Source: Volvariella volvacea V23
Lineage: Eukaryota > Basidiomycota > Agaricomycetes > Agaricales > Pluteaceae
Direction: 5' to 3'
Length of the DNA stretch: 64,000 nucleotides
Assembly: GCA_000349905.1 (NCBI GenBank)
Contig: KB722738.1
Coordinates: 1,501,132-1,565,131, forward strand
Shown here: one piece after another, positions 35,904 to 47,465 of the stretch
Numbering within the stretch: position 1 is the stretch's first letter
How the letters are laid out: each line of letters opens with the position of its first letter
Notes under the pieces: model-generated
Databases searched by the model: none
What the model was told of the DNA's origin: nothing
Seen by the model: the letters and a program-made list of their open reading frames with translations, nothing else
Position numbers and translations under genes: made by a program

Positions 35904-36256
35904 AGCGAATAAAGGGTAGTTCTGAGAGATAGATAGACGATGGTCAGTAAGCTGGTGACGATGCGAGGATGCGAGAAGGGGATCAGTTAACGGTTTTCTA
36001 GGCCGCCGCTCGAAATTCAAGCGTAGTGCATGACCTCACATTGGATTCAGAGCCCAGTGCGTTTCATCCGCCGACAAACACAAAATTTCTCAATTTGCAC
36101 TCACTTTTTTAATCCGTGTGGAGGAACGCGGATCCATTTTCTTTGATTTGGCCAAATATTTCTTGTGTTTATATCCTTGGGCTGCTGACAAATACAGCCA
36201 ATGAAGGCCGGCAGCCTGCATCGAGGCGCCACTCCATACCATCTCCTCCAAGCTAC
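35904..36256. promoter_or_regulatory. divergent intergenic region
   Basis: About 350 bases between the divergent starts of the Lcp5-like gene and the T5orf172 gene. It contains short T-rich and A-rich stretches near 36085-36115 but no element I can name. Confidence 0.4.
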
Positions 36257-37845
36257 ATGTCCAACGCTGCCACTGCCATTTTCAAGGATAAAGCCAAGAG
36301 GTTCCTGCAAAAGCTTCTCGATGTGCGCGTCCTGCTGCCCCATTACTGGCACTCCAGGCCTACCTGATGGCTTATTCCTCTAGGATGATAACCCCTCACC
36401 ACAACCAACAAACCAACACGCCGCTGCGAACGATCAGGACAATATGATCCATGCATTCAACGCGCTCTCAGTTTCCTCGAATGCTCCACCACCCCCCTAC
36501 CAGCCCAATGCGGGCCTTGGATTCGTAGGGGGCTTTCACCCTGTTGTGACCAATGCAGCGCCCTATCATGGCGATAACAGGCCTCCATCTTTTCCCAGTT
36601 ATCCGGTAGCCACAAGCTCTGGCTCACAGTTACCGGCTAATTCAGCTTATGGGTCACCACCGATGTCTTTGACCATGCAACACGCCTTGCGACCCTCAAG
36701 TAATCATCCTGTGTCTGGTCCCTTGTACGCCAGTGCTCCTCCTATGGCAACCGTCTCGCCCCCTGCATCATCACCTAGCCCGACTGCACCCCCCGCACCA
36801 TCCAAGTCAAAGCCATCGACGCCATCGAAAACCAAACCCAAGAGATCACGGGCAGAATCAGATCCACTCAAACCCGGGAATCCTGGTCAGGTTCAGTGCT
36901 CTGGCATCACAAAAGCTGGTAAAAGGTGTACCAGAATGGTCAAAATTGCCGTTCAAATTGCCGATGACGAAGATGACGAAGATGCTAGTCAACAAGAGCA
37001 CTTTTGCCACCAACATTCCAAGGAATTATTATTACCCAGTGGCTATTATGCAAGGAAGAACGGGGAATGGGTCAAATTTGAGGGTGAATATACCCGCGAA
37101 TTAATTCGTGATGTGTACTAATGTGGGGGGTTAGATTGGATACCCGAATACCTTCAGCAAGATACCCAAGTTGCCTTGCGAGTGGAAATGGAAAAGGCAC
37201 GAACACAATCGGATGTTCCTGGCTATATCTATACCTTTGAGATTCGAGGTGCGACTCTATGAGTTGTCGTCGTGACTGGCCTGACCATCAACCCACGCAG
37301 AGGATTCCCCGTCAGAGACCATCAAACTAAAAGTGGGGAGGGCCGTCAACTTGGTGAAGCGCATCGACCAGTGGGGCAAGCAGTGTGGCTCAAAGGAGCA
37401 AATACTTCGGGGATGGTACCCTGGTACGGTAGAAGACGGTCAGGACAGCTCAGATGTTAGCCTTATGAAAGGCCGTGTTAAAGCTGGGGAGAAAGCCGCG
37501 TGGTGTCATAGGCTTGGTTAGTGCTATCTTCTTCTCTCCACCAACCACTGCTCAAGCTCTTATATAGAACGATTAATTCATATCGAGCTGACAGATCTTG
37601 CGGCAAATTCTACACACCTGAACCCTGGGTGGCCCAGACCTCGGATGACAGATGATGATGCTGACAAACGAAGCTCTGGTACTAGCATAGGAAACAACAA
37701 GCCCTGCGCTGACTGTGGTGCGATGCACAAAGAGATCTTTGAGTTCAAGAGGTGGGAAAAGGGCAAGAACAAGGGGAAGGAATGGGAGCTGATAGTAAGG
37801 CCTGTCATTGAAAGATGGGGTAAGTTCATCGAGTTGTATCTGTAG
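36257..37845 (+). CDS. T5orf172 (MUG113-like) domain protein
   Basis: The first exon encodes MSNAATAIFKDKAKRFLQKL. After an intron a long Pro/Ser-rich disordered segment follows, then a cysteine-containing motif (VQCSGITKAGKRCTRMVKI followed by EHFCHQHSKELLLPSG), a probable small zinc-binding unit. The conserved region starts with PGYIYTFEIR and continues with IKLKVGRAVNLVKRIDQWGK and SKEQILRGWYPG. These are the T5orf172 motifs, a fold related to GIY-YIG nucleases that is frequent in basidiomycetes and found in fission yeast mug113. The end carries ERLIHIELTDLA, then PCADCGAMHKEIFEF. Role unknown; nucleic-acid binding is plausible. Whether the GIY-YIG-like catalytic residues are complete cannot be judged by eye. 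Confidence 0.78.
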
Positions 37846-38083
37846 GACTGATACCACCCAGAACGGGGACGCTGTGTATGCTATAGTTGCCATTGGCTAT
37901 AAAACCATTTCACACAATAAGATTGAGAGTTTGCGATGCACGTGACGTCACATCTCTAACCCTCGTTATTGTCTTCGTGCTGCCCAACATTGCCGACTCA
38001 TTGTCATTGTCATCGGTGTTGATGATGCCACAGTATATAAGGTTTTACCAACGAAGGTAGGGCATCTCTCTCCGCCCCACGTT

Positions 38084-39388
38084 ATGGTCTCGTTACGAGC
38101 TCTGTCAACCACGCTCCTTACTCTCGGCCCAATTGCTGGCACTTGGGCTGCTCATATTAATGTTACGGTTGGTGGTCCAGGACTTCTGCGTTTTGATCCG
38201 GAGTTCGTGGTGCGTACATATTTATTTCTAGGACGCGAATAATTTAGCTAACGACTTCTCAGAACGCGAACGCGGGTGATATTATCCACTTCACATTTCT
38301 GCAAAAGAATCACACGGTTACACAATCGACTTTCGAAAGCCCTTGTGTGCCTCTGCAGGACGGATTTGACACTGGTTTGTACGTGCATTTTGCGTTGGAG
38401 CTGTCCCCGTAGCTGACATCCTGTAGTGTGCCAGTACCCGATACAATGCTTACGGCTTTCCCAATAGCACAACTCCCTATCGTAGATTCCGAGCCAATAT
38501 GGGTATTCTGCCGGCAAGCGAATCACTGCCGTCAAGGAATGGTTTTTGCTGTCAACCCCGGAAATCGATTTCCAGACTTCAAAGCAGCGGCTACCGGCAT
38601 TTCTGCCCCTTTACCAGGTCAACCTAACCTACCGCCATCGTCATCCTCACCAATCCCAACTGTCATTCCACCCCCTCAACCCTCTGTGATAACTGTCACC
38701 GAAACTGCCACGGTTTCTGGACTACCCGTGACAACGACGTATGCATCTATGGTTTCCCCACCATCAGCGAGTAGCAGTGTGTCCACGGATCATAAAGTTA
38801 TCGTCGGTGGAGCTGCGGGTCTTGTATATGAGCCTTCACGTATAGCCGCTCAACCTGGTGATACCGTGACTTTTGAGTTCAAGCAGAAGAACCACACGGT
38901 TACGCAAAGTAGCTTCGCAAATCCTTGTCGGGCGCTGTCCTTGACTAGCACCACAGGAGAGATTGGGTTTGATTCCGGGTTGTAAGTATACATTTCACCC
39001 TTTATCGGGAGGTCACTGATCGCTTCTCTAGCATGCCTGTGGCAGCCAACGCACTCCTTTTCCCCACCTTCACCATCCAAATTAATGATGTACGTTGTCA
39101 TGTGGAACACAATTGATTAATAAAATCTAAGCCATCATTCCACAGACCCGGCCTATCTGGGCTTACTGTCGTCAAGTGGGACATTGCGGGCAGGGAATGG
39201 TTTTTTCCATTAATGCTGATGACACTGGCCCGGAAAGCTTTACGGCCTTTCAAGAGCGCGCGATTCAACTTAATGGCACAGCCGCTGAATCCGAGTCCTC
39301 TGATAACTCTGCCCTTATGAGATCTGACCTATCTATTTCTGGAATCATTCTGACGCTATTTGCGGTTGTCTGGGTGCTTCTCCTATAG
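38084..39388 (+). CDS. secreted GPI-anchored protein with two cupredoxin domains
   Basis: An N-terminal signal peptide (LRALSTTLLTLGPIAGTWA) is followed by two homologous cupredoxin domains. Domain 1 has QKNHTVTQSTFESPC, PIWVFCRQANHCRQGMVFAV; domain 2 has QKNHTVTQSSFANPC, PIWAYCRQVGHCGQGMVFSI. The His of KNHT with the Cys, His and Met of the C-x5-H-x5-M stretch form a type 1 copper ligand set in both. A Ser/Pro/Thr-rich linker (about 80 residues) joins them. The C-terminus (MRSDLSISGIILTLFAVVWV) is a GPI-attachment type hydrophobic end. Such extracellular serine-rich cupredoxins are common in fungal cell walls. The two domains share intron positions, pointing to internal duplication. Redox partner unknown. 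Confidence 0.85.
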
Positions 39389-39692
39389 TACCCAAGCTAT
39401 GGTTAGATTCCACGGTATTTATACCGCCACGACTTTTTATGATATACGTACACCCCGATTGGGATCATAATTCATGGGACACGCACTTTGGGGCATTTGT
39501 AACCAACGTGATGTATCATCTGCATTGTCATGTCTTCTAGAGCATACCGCATAGCACTCCATTTGTTACCGTACTCGTTCGTTTCGTTTTGTGGTTGGAT
39601 ATGTACACCGACTTACGGCAAATCCCGGCATTAGGCACATCTTTATATTACACTTGTATTACACTTGGTAAATTAACGACATCATCACGACC
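39389..39692. other. intergenic region
   Basis: About 300 bases between two plus-strand genes, with no coding signal. It should contain the 3' UTR of the cupredoxin gene and the promoter of the PDCD5 gene. Confidence 0.35.
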
Positions 39693-40378
39693 ATGGACGC
39701 TCTCAACACTGCTCCCCGAAAGAACGAACAAGATGAAGCAGCAAAGGCACAGGAAGAACAGATGCGCCGGGATATGATGGCCACCGTTCTGGATTCTGCC
39801 GCCAGAGAAAGATGTGCGTTCTGCTTTGACCTTGTAACAGCCCGACCAATATCTGCCGATTCACCTCCTCTTGTATTGCTGCCTTTCGTGGTGTATTGAT
39901 GCCTAACTAACTCGCTGATCTCATCTTCGATGCATCAATACTTTCACCGCCTACTCTTTGCTTCCTCGTGCACTTTTGGATTCGTGTGCCTACCCAACGG
40001 GATCAGTGTCAAGAATAGCATTGGTCAGTCCAGAGAGGTCAAGTCAGATTGAGGCTATGATCCTCCGGATGGCACAATCTGGTCAACTAAAGAACAGGGT
40101 CACGGAGCAACAGCTAATTGATCTACTAGATCAGGTGTGTCGTACATTCTAGGACTAACTGGTGCTGCATCGCTGACTGACTTCTCTTACGTCTCCTCAT
40201 TCGTTATTATAATAACGGCTAGCTGGAAGATGCTCGAGAGAAGAAGACGGCCCAGAAGTCTACGATAGTGGTATGCCCTACATTGATCAATACCCATATC
40301 GCGATTACTCAATTAAGATTCTGTGTGATAACCTAGTATCATCGAAGAAAGGACTTGGATGATGATTTTGATTTCTGA
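39693..40378 (+). CDS. PDCD5 (TFAR19) family protein
   Basis: A small conserved helical protein. The start at 39693 (MDALNTAPRKNEQDEAAKAQ) leads to EEQMRRDMMATVLDSAARER, then after introns RIALVSPERSSQIEAMILRM, GQLKNRVTEQQLIDLLDQ, LEDAREKKTAQKSTIVYHRR and the acidic end DLDDDFDF. This is the complete PDCD5 fold: an N-terminal helix, the AL-x-P-E-R core, and a C-terminal basic-then-acidic tail. In animals it binds the chaperonin CCT and affects cell death; the fungal role is poorly defined. Roughly 120 residues, the usual size. The exact splice after SAARER is uncertain. Its 3' end converges on PAN2, with only about 130 bases between stops. Confidence 0.88.
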
Positions 40379-40511
40379 AAGTTATCTCGCCTGACGGACA
40401 GATGCGCTCTCGTTTCATTTCATGATGAGGGAGATATACATGTAATTAAATGTGCTACATTCATGCATCAAGAGGCGACACAATTGCGGGTATCGAGGAA
40501 TTCCCCACTGA

Positions 40512-43500
40512 TCACCGTGGTCGCCAATTGTGATTAGGGTTAGGATTGAAGAATTGATCTGGGGCAGTGTAGAATAAAGAACCTGGAGGCGCAAACATTG
40601 GAGGAATATTAATGTTGAACCAATTTTGGGGATGAGCCATCTGGTATTGAGGTAGAATGGGTGGCGAAGTCGTTCGCTCTACGACTTGGGGTTCTGGGGG
40701 TTTGAAGTGCTGAAGTGATGTCAGATAACAGCAGCACAGAAGAGGTCAAGGCACCATACGTATTTCTGGCCCTCTTTGAAGAGCTCCTCCAGCTTCTCGT
40801 CCACAACCCCCTGTTTCACATACTCGACGTATGTTCGGTAGAGCGCTAACGCTGCACGAGCGTCTTCAATGGAGTCGTGCGTGTCTGTTTGTATCGTTTG
40901 ACCCAGCACGAACCATGATAGGAATCGCAATGACAGACGACGTTTGCTTGACTTCAGGGAGAATAATTCAACAGTGTCGATGACTTGTCTTGGTGGCACG
41001 AATATATCTATGAAATAAAATTTAGAATAAGGGCCCGTGGAGCCCTCTTCGTGACCTACTGAGGTTGCGGAAATCATTTGCTAGACCGTGGCCCACAAAG
41101 ATACACCCCCTGTCTACGAGTAGACGAAGCTTCTTGTACACCAATTTCAAAGGGGTTAACGTGTATCTCGATATACTGGGGTTGAGGTCACCAACTGTCA
41201 AATTATAATTAGGTCAATGACCAATGTGATGAGAGTATGCTCACATTTAATTCCAGAGTGTGCTGTTTGATAATCCACGATTAATTCCGTCGTGTGGATG
41301 TGGTCATCAATAAACGGCACTCCCGCTTTGGCACCTTTTCCACGTATAACAGATACTCGACCAACGCCCCTCTTTTCCGGTTTGAGGGTCTTGTAGCCAC
41401 CGTCAGATCTTAGCTCTGATTCCTCCTATGCAATATAGGTCACGAAAGACGGATGTGTTAGCTTTCTACGCGAATCCATACCTGCTGCATTGTAACAAAC
41501 TCCGCGTCAATTGCAACAAGGGTTCCTGGGCTAGGAAGTTCGTCGGCCCCTAAACATTCATGTCGGATAAGGGACGGATCGCGATGTCTACAATAATTGT
41601 TAATAAATCAGTGGCCGGATTAGATAGGACCTACATTGAGATTGAGGTATCCTGACTGAGGATTGTTGGGTCAATGCCGCTAGGCAGATTACTGAGGTCG
41701 ACAATATCGTGCAGATTTGTCCTTTCAAGGTAAACGATTGCAGGAACCTGGGAATCGTTAAGTATAGTCCGGGGGACTACTTCTCACTCACCTTCCATTT
41801 ATCGGGGAAGCTTAAGGCGACCTCCGCCGAAACATTTGTGACAACGAAGTCATTGAATATGTACCAAGGGCTAGTAGAGTTTGGCTCTAGTTCAACTTCA
41901 GGTACTAGCAAGCACTTAATAAAGAGGAGGAAAGGAAGGGGAAACTACAGTCTTACCTTTTACTATCGCTACTAGATGAGACTTTTTATCCTTTCCTTCG
42001 CCCAGCACTTCGGCGACAATCGCCTGACATATTTTAGGACGACGCAGATAGGATTGTGGACCGCGCAAACATACCCGAAGCTCGTATTCTACTTCGTCGT
42101 CCTCTTCACCATCAACACGCTGTCCCCGAAGCTTAACTTTAGCTGGTAAATATGTTTGGTTGCGGCTATCTTGCCAATAGCTCAACGCCTCGTCACTGTA
42201 CACGCATGCGTTGATTGCTAGAAGCGAAGGAAGGTCTTTGGTGACAATACAGCGACGAGAGGAGATCTGTGCATGTTGGTTACAAGACTGACAAACGGCC
42301 TTGTGCAATATCTGGCGGTGAATCGAATTTCTCAATACACTTGCAAAGTCGATGGGAGCATTCAATGGTTGGCTTGAGCCACTTGCCTGGTCTAGGTAAG
42401 TAGAGTTATTCGGTTCAACAGTTATGAAGGACGAACTCGGCGAGGATAAGTCATCTCGATAATGTGAGACGTTGTGTCTTTCTCACGAATAGCTCCACAG
42501 TTCAAGCAGGTCGATATCGTCTTTCCAACAAATCCAACCAGCTGTGTGATGAGTGCCACTGTTGTCAAGTACACCTTATTTCTCCTTGCATGCATCCGTA
42601 ATTCTGGATTGTGAGGTACCATATTCCCCTCAACAGCAAAGCGATCAATCAAGAAACGATGGAACGCTTGTATCTTCTGTGCGTAATCAACTTCGGACGT
42701 GTCTTGCTCATAGTCGAGGAGCTCAAGAGCGTTGGAGCCTGTGCCTGGTCAGAGACTATCAGGCGTAGCACTGATTACTCACGCTGTGCGAGTTCGCCTA
42801 ATGTTTTGCAAAAGTTGCTAGCCTGGCAATTGATACCTCTAGCGTCTTCGAGCATCCTCGTGACAAAACCTAATTCACATAGCATGCAGTATTCCTGCAC
42901 ACAGTTCGTTGCTATGTGCGATTTGGCTAATCCACGTATAGGCCAGCAATAGTGCATAACCTGAACTAAGGCATTCGTGTAGGAGTTTGTTATGTCAATT
43001 TCAAGCCCACTATGCCTGGTCCGATTATAGAAACTATAATAATCCCAATCAGTGATCTAGCCTAGCACGTAAGCTTCTCTCTTACGCAAAGTCGAAGTCC
43101 TCTACTCCAAACTTGGAGTATGCCATTTCAACACGACGGTACATCGGGGGGATGCGGCCTCCTGAATGGCTTAGGGTTTCGGAATCGTGGTCATCCTATG
43201 TCCGCATAAGTACTACATAAGCAGAGATAGAAAGAGCTTTACCTCTGCATTCCGTTTGCCGCTACGAAATCGGGCCGTATTTTTTCGTAAGATTGCAGTC
43301 ATATTCCGGCGTCCTTTTAGTTCCTTCGGGAGAGGGGCGTATGCTACATTGCCGCTCATTTTCATGGATTCCAGTACTTGTGTTGGTATCCTGGGGGGCG
43401 GAGGAGAAAGGTTTGCTATTACTTGTGGTCTCCATGCCGAAAGAAGCTTGGTGTCGTAGTACGGTAAACCGATGACATTGAGGGGCCTACCCCCGTGAGA

Positions 43501-44693
43501 TTGGGATAGGGATGTAATTCTAGGTGACATACGTTTCATCTGTCCACTCAACATCGGGAAGCGGAGCAGGCATATCTGCCCACTCAACCGCCTGTCCGTC
43601 GAAGCCATTGAAAGGTAGGTCTGGATCCTCAGCTTGAGTCATGAGGTGAACGAGACCCTCCGCATCTCCGCAAGCCAGATATGCGGCAGTAGGCGAAATC
43701 GCGGATGAAGTCAAGTAGGATGCAATATCTAGCTAATAGCCTCTTGAGAATCGCCATCTACTATCAAGAAAGTAAGACTTACTTGGCAAAATTCACTCTT
43801 AGACGTGTTAATATCAACCGTGTTGACGAGTCCCTGATTGGAAATTATAGCAATAGAAGCAGACCGCTTGGGCAGGATATGAATAAATGCTGGGCCAGCA
43901 GGAAATGGAATGGGTGCTAAAGGTCGCATAGTGCGTAAATCATATATTTTAACAAGGGGATCCAAGAAGGGGCGCGCCTGTCTGCTATGTGTTCAGACAC
44001 AATATACTCAATGATCTTGCAAGCATTACCTCTCTCCCAGACCAACAGTGTACGCTAGGTTGCCCGAAGCTTGCATTCCTTGGATTCCGCCTAGGTGTGC
44101 TCTAACGCTGGATTCTCCACTAAGCCTTGCAAGTGCAGTTCGCGGATCGTGCAGACGTAGATAGCCATCAGACGAGCCAGCTAACAGCATGGACGATGTC
44201 AAGTAAATTTGCGTAATAGATGACGATACTTGCGCCTTTCGGACGATGTCGCCTGAATTTGAGTTCACGAGCATGAGCTCAGGAGATGCATTTGCAACTG
44301 CAAGGTTGTGTGATGCAGCACTTGAGAAGGCGGTGACGGTACCAATCGAGCTGACCGTCATTCTGGACACATGCGTCGTGAATACCCGAGGGACGTGACG
44401 CACCGAAGGTACCACTTATTGCGGCCGCCCTTCATCCAACAGCCGAGACCATTACCACCAGCACCAAATGCTCTGACATAGTTGTCGCCAGCATCGATCT
44501 TCTGAACAGGGAGATGACCCCCTACAGGAAAGAAAACGCCTCGCAGGCCACGAGTTGTATGATAGGCAGCCACCGAACCAGAGTCAGAGCCAGTCCACAG
44601 AGTGTCGCATACAGGGTCGAATGCGAGGGCAGTAACAGGCTGCAGAAAACCGTGAAGTGTTATGGGTGCTATGGGTTTGTACTTGTCAGACAT
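40512..44693 (-). CDS. pan2: PAN2, catalytic subunit of the PAN2-PAN3 poly(A) deadenylase
   Basis: Shortens mRNA poly(A) tails in the cytoplasm. The N-terminal WD-repeat region starts at 44693 ([20 protein letters not shown]) and contains [39 protein letters not shown] and [20 protein letters not shown]. The central pseudo-ubiquitin-hydrolase domain includes [11 protein letters not shown] and [18 protein letters not shown]. The exonuclease domain carries the DEDDh residues: [24 protein letters not shown] and [16 protein letters not shown]. It ends with a Pro-rich tail ([20 protein letters not shown]). All four acidic residues are present, so it should be active. Many short introns. Confidence 0.93.
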
Positions 44694-44787
44694 GCAGAAG
44701 GAGCAGTCGTCGTTTAGAGTAGTGCACTATCGTTAGGATATCTAGCCACAGGGAAATCATGCTCATAATCTCAAACATGCCAAAACA

Positions 44788-47239
44788 CTATAATTCAATC
44801 GACCCTCCCACCAACACCCACACAAGCCCAACGCCATACGCCATTGCATTCAAAGTCAGATAGAAGGCCATAGGTATGACGCCCATGAGAAGATTACCAA
44901 GGATACCCCGACGTTTAATGGTGTCCCATAGTTCAGTTTTAATGGTGTCAACCATCACGTCTGGTTTGCGGTAAGGCCCAAATAGTCGATAAAATGGGGT
45001 GAAGGCAGCACCAAAGCTAATATATGATAGCCCGTAAATGCTGCAATTGGAACGGATCATTTGCGACTGACCAATAGCACACTAGGGCGTGTGTCCCATA
45101 TTCCCACCAGAGGCTAATTAGCCCAGGAGCAGCGCCAATATCTTTAGCTAGGGTGCTTGTATACGTCGAATGGTCGACGCCATACTGAATACGCGCCTCT
45201 GGTTTGACTAGTAGGTGATAATGAGGCTTAGACAGTGGAAAATTAATCTGTCCCTTGAGTAGAGATACCCAGAAATATGTTTGCATTTCAGTAAGGGGTG
45301 GTATCGCACCTGGGGTGTCCAAGTGAGAAATCTGCGTCCATCTAATAGTGGATACCCACCGACTCCTGGCCTAACAAACCCAATGAAGGCAACTGTATGA
45401 TCGCCAGACTTTACAATGTTGCGAAGGTCAGCATCTAAAGGACTTCGTGCATACCCACTCCTCTTATCGAAGAATGAAAATTCTTGAGTATAGCCAGTCG
45501 CAAAGACTATCGTGTCAGGACATATCTTCTTTTTCTCCATTCGTAATGCATCTTTGCGTTTGATGCGAGAGAACACGACCTGTCCATCTGGAAGAATGCG
45601 CTCCGGGAACGGGGCAAGTTCCACTACGAAATTCGTTGCTGGAGGTGAATCTTCTGGAGGTTCAATATACCGTGATAGAGAATCCAGATATTTGGGCCTG
45701 TCGCGATAAGGACGATTGATATATGGCATGGCTTTGTGTGACTGCCTTTATGCATCAGTCTCCAATGGTCGCCCGCCATAAGACCAGCCAGCGCCTTACC
45801 TTGTTGAGAAAGACGTATGCTCGCCCAAGTCGCTCTTTGGGGAGTTCTCCAACCTGAAAGCCCAGTCAAAGGGCGAATCCCGTACTGCGAAGAGTTAAAT
45901 ACCCATTGATTGCACCCCGCTTGCGTGCCTACATGATGGGGAGTTAGTGATGCATTGTGGGTGCATCAAGCTGGGGGACCAACCAGTTAAGACCCACAAC
46001 AACTTCTTGACAAAGAAATCGGAGACACTGTCCCATGTGAGTACTAATCCTGAATATCTAACAATATGACAGTGCTCACAACCAACGCACATGAGACGCC
46101 GCTATCCATGGATGCTGTCATTGAGGGAAAGATGGTGAGAAAAGAAAACAAACAACAGAAACTAGACACACGACGTAGGCTGTCTCCCCTAGGTTCGTTA
46201 TCAAGGAGTCGATAGGTATTGGGTTATTAGATGTGAAAGGAATGCCAAAGACCTCGAAATCATTCTGTGGATGGCATCAGCCTTGCTGTGCCAGCAGGCC
46301 GCTGAGCCAGTGATAACCATACCAGGAATTTTGGAAAGGACAGGAATCTGCACTAGGGTCAAGCACGCACGGATTGGCTTATCACTGCAAGTTGTCACTT
46401 ACCCAGAACGAGAACATAGTACCACCTCCTTTGCACCTGCCTTAACAGCGCCGTAAGCGACATCCATTCCAGTCTCGCCCGTCCCAAGGATCATGACCCG
46501 ACGGCCGCTTAGCTGCTTCTGGGACTTGTATTCACTGGAGTGAAATACATTTCCTCCTCTCTCTTTGACGTACTCTACTCCTGGTAATTCAGGCATAGAA
46601 GGAATGACGTGCAGGCCTGTGCAAACAGCCAGATACTTTGCACGTATCACTCGAGGCGCTGCATGATACAGATCAGTGAATACCGGCGATCCACGCTCGC
46701 TTCACGACGATGACGACACTCACCAGCTTCCCAATCGTCACCAGACCTCTGCAAGTAGGACACAATATGTTCACCCGTCTGAGAGTCTCTTGTAACATCT
46801 ACCACCCGCGCACCAAACTGTATTCTCTCCTGAACTTTGAAGTGTTCACTATAAGCCCTTAAATAGTCAACATAGTCCTAACCCAAGGTGGTGAGCAGTC
46901 TTGACATGTCATCGCGTTGATTCTAGAAAGAGACTGCGTACCACGAGGCTCACATGGTCGGCATAGTTTCCTGGAAATCGAAAATCGGAGAAGCTCGTTA
47001 ACTGTCGCGAAGACACCAAGTCCGCATTCTTTCAATCCCTCAGCAAGCTCAGAATTTCCACATCAAGTTCAACACCAATGGAGTCATACCTCATAGGAAC
47101 GATAATTAAAGGTACCGCCGAGATCCGCTTCTTGCTCCAAGACAACGGGATCAAACGGTAGATTTGCATCCGCATACTCCAGGAGAGTCTTGCAGGTTAC
47201 AAGGCCAGAGGGACCTGCGCCAATGATAACGACCTTCAT
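44788..47239 (-). CDS. flavin-containing monooxygenase-like protein with C-terminal membrane segment
   Basis: The start at 47239 gives MKVVIIGAGPSGLVTCKTLL, the FAD-binding G-x-G-x-x-G. Next comes EADLGGTFNYRSYE, then AKYLAVCTGLHVIPSMPEL. The FMO-type segment NVFHSSEYKSQKQLSGRRVM is followed by a second dinucleotide motif, GTGETGMDVA, for NADPH. The late family motif is ICPDTIVFATGYTQEFSFF. These four elements in order define the flavoprotein monooxygenase family; substrates are N-, S- or carbon-centred small molecules and cannot be predicted. The C-terminus is unusual for a soluble FMO: it ends in a long hydrophobic stretch (NLLMGVIPMAFYLTLNAMAY, GVGLVWVLVGG), suggesting membrane attachment. 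About seven introns. Confidence 0.85.
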
Positions 47240-47465
47240 TGTCCCTGGTACTTATGGGAGAAAGGAGGAGTTAATCCCGCATGACACGTTCAACACCAAA
47301 AGAAGCAGTCCGAGAATGGCAATTATATTACCTATCGTAAAGTTGTGTGAATTGTCACCTTTTATGCCAAAATGCCCAAGTAAAGTAGGTTTATGCGGAA
47401 ATTATAGATAGACAACAAATCTAACACAAGGAACTAAACGCAGCAGAGTCACTGCAGTCTACCTG

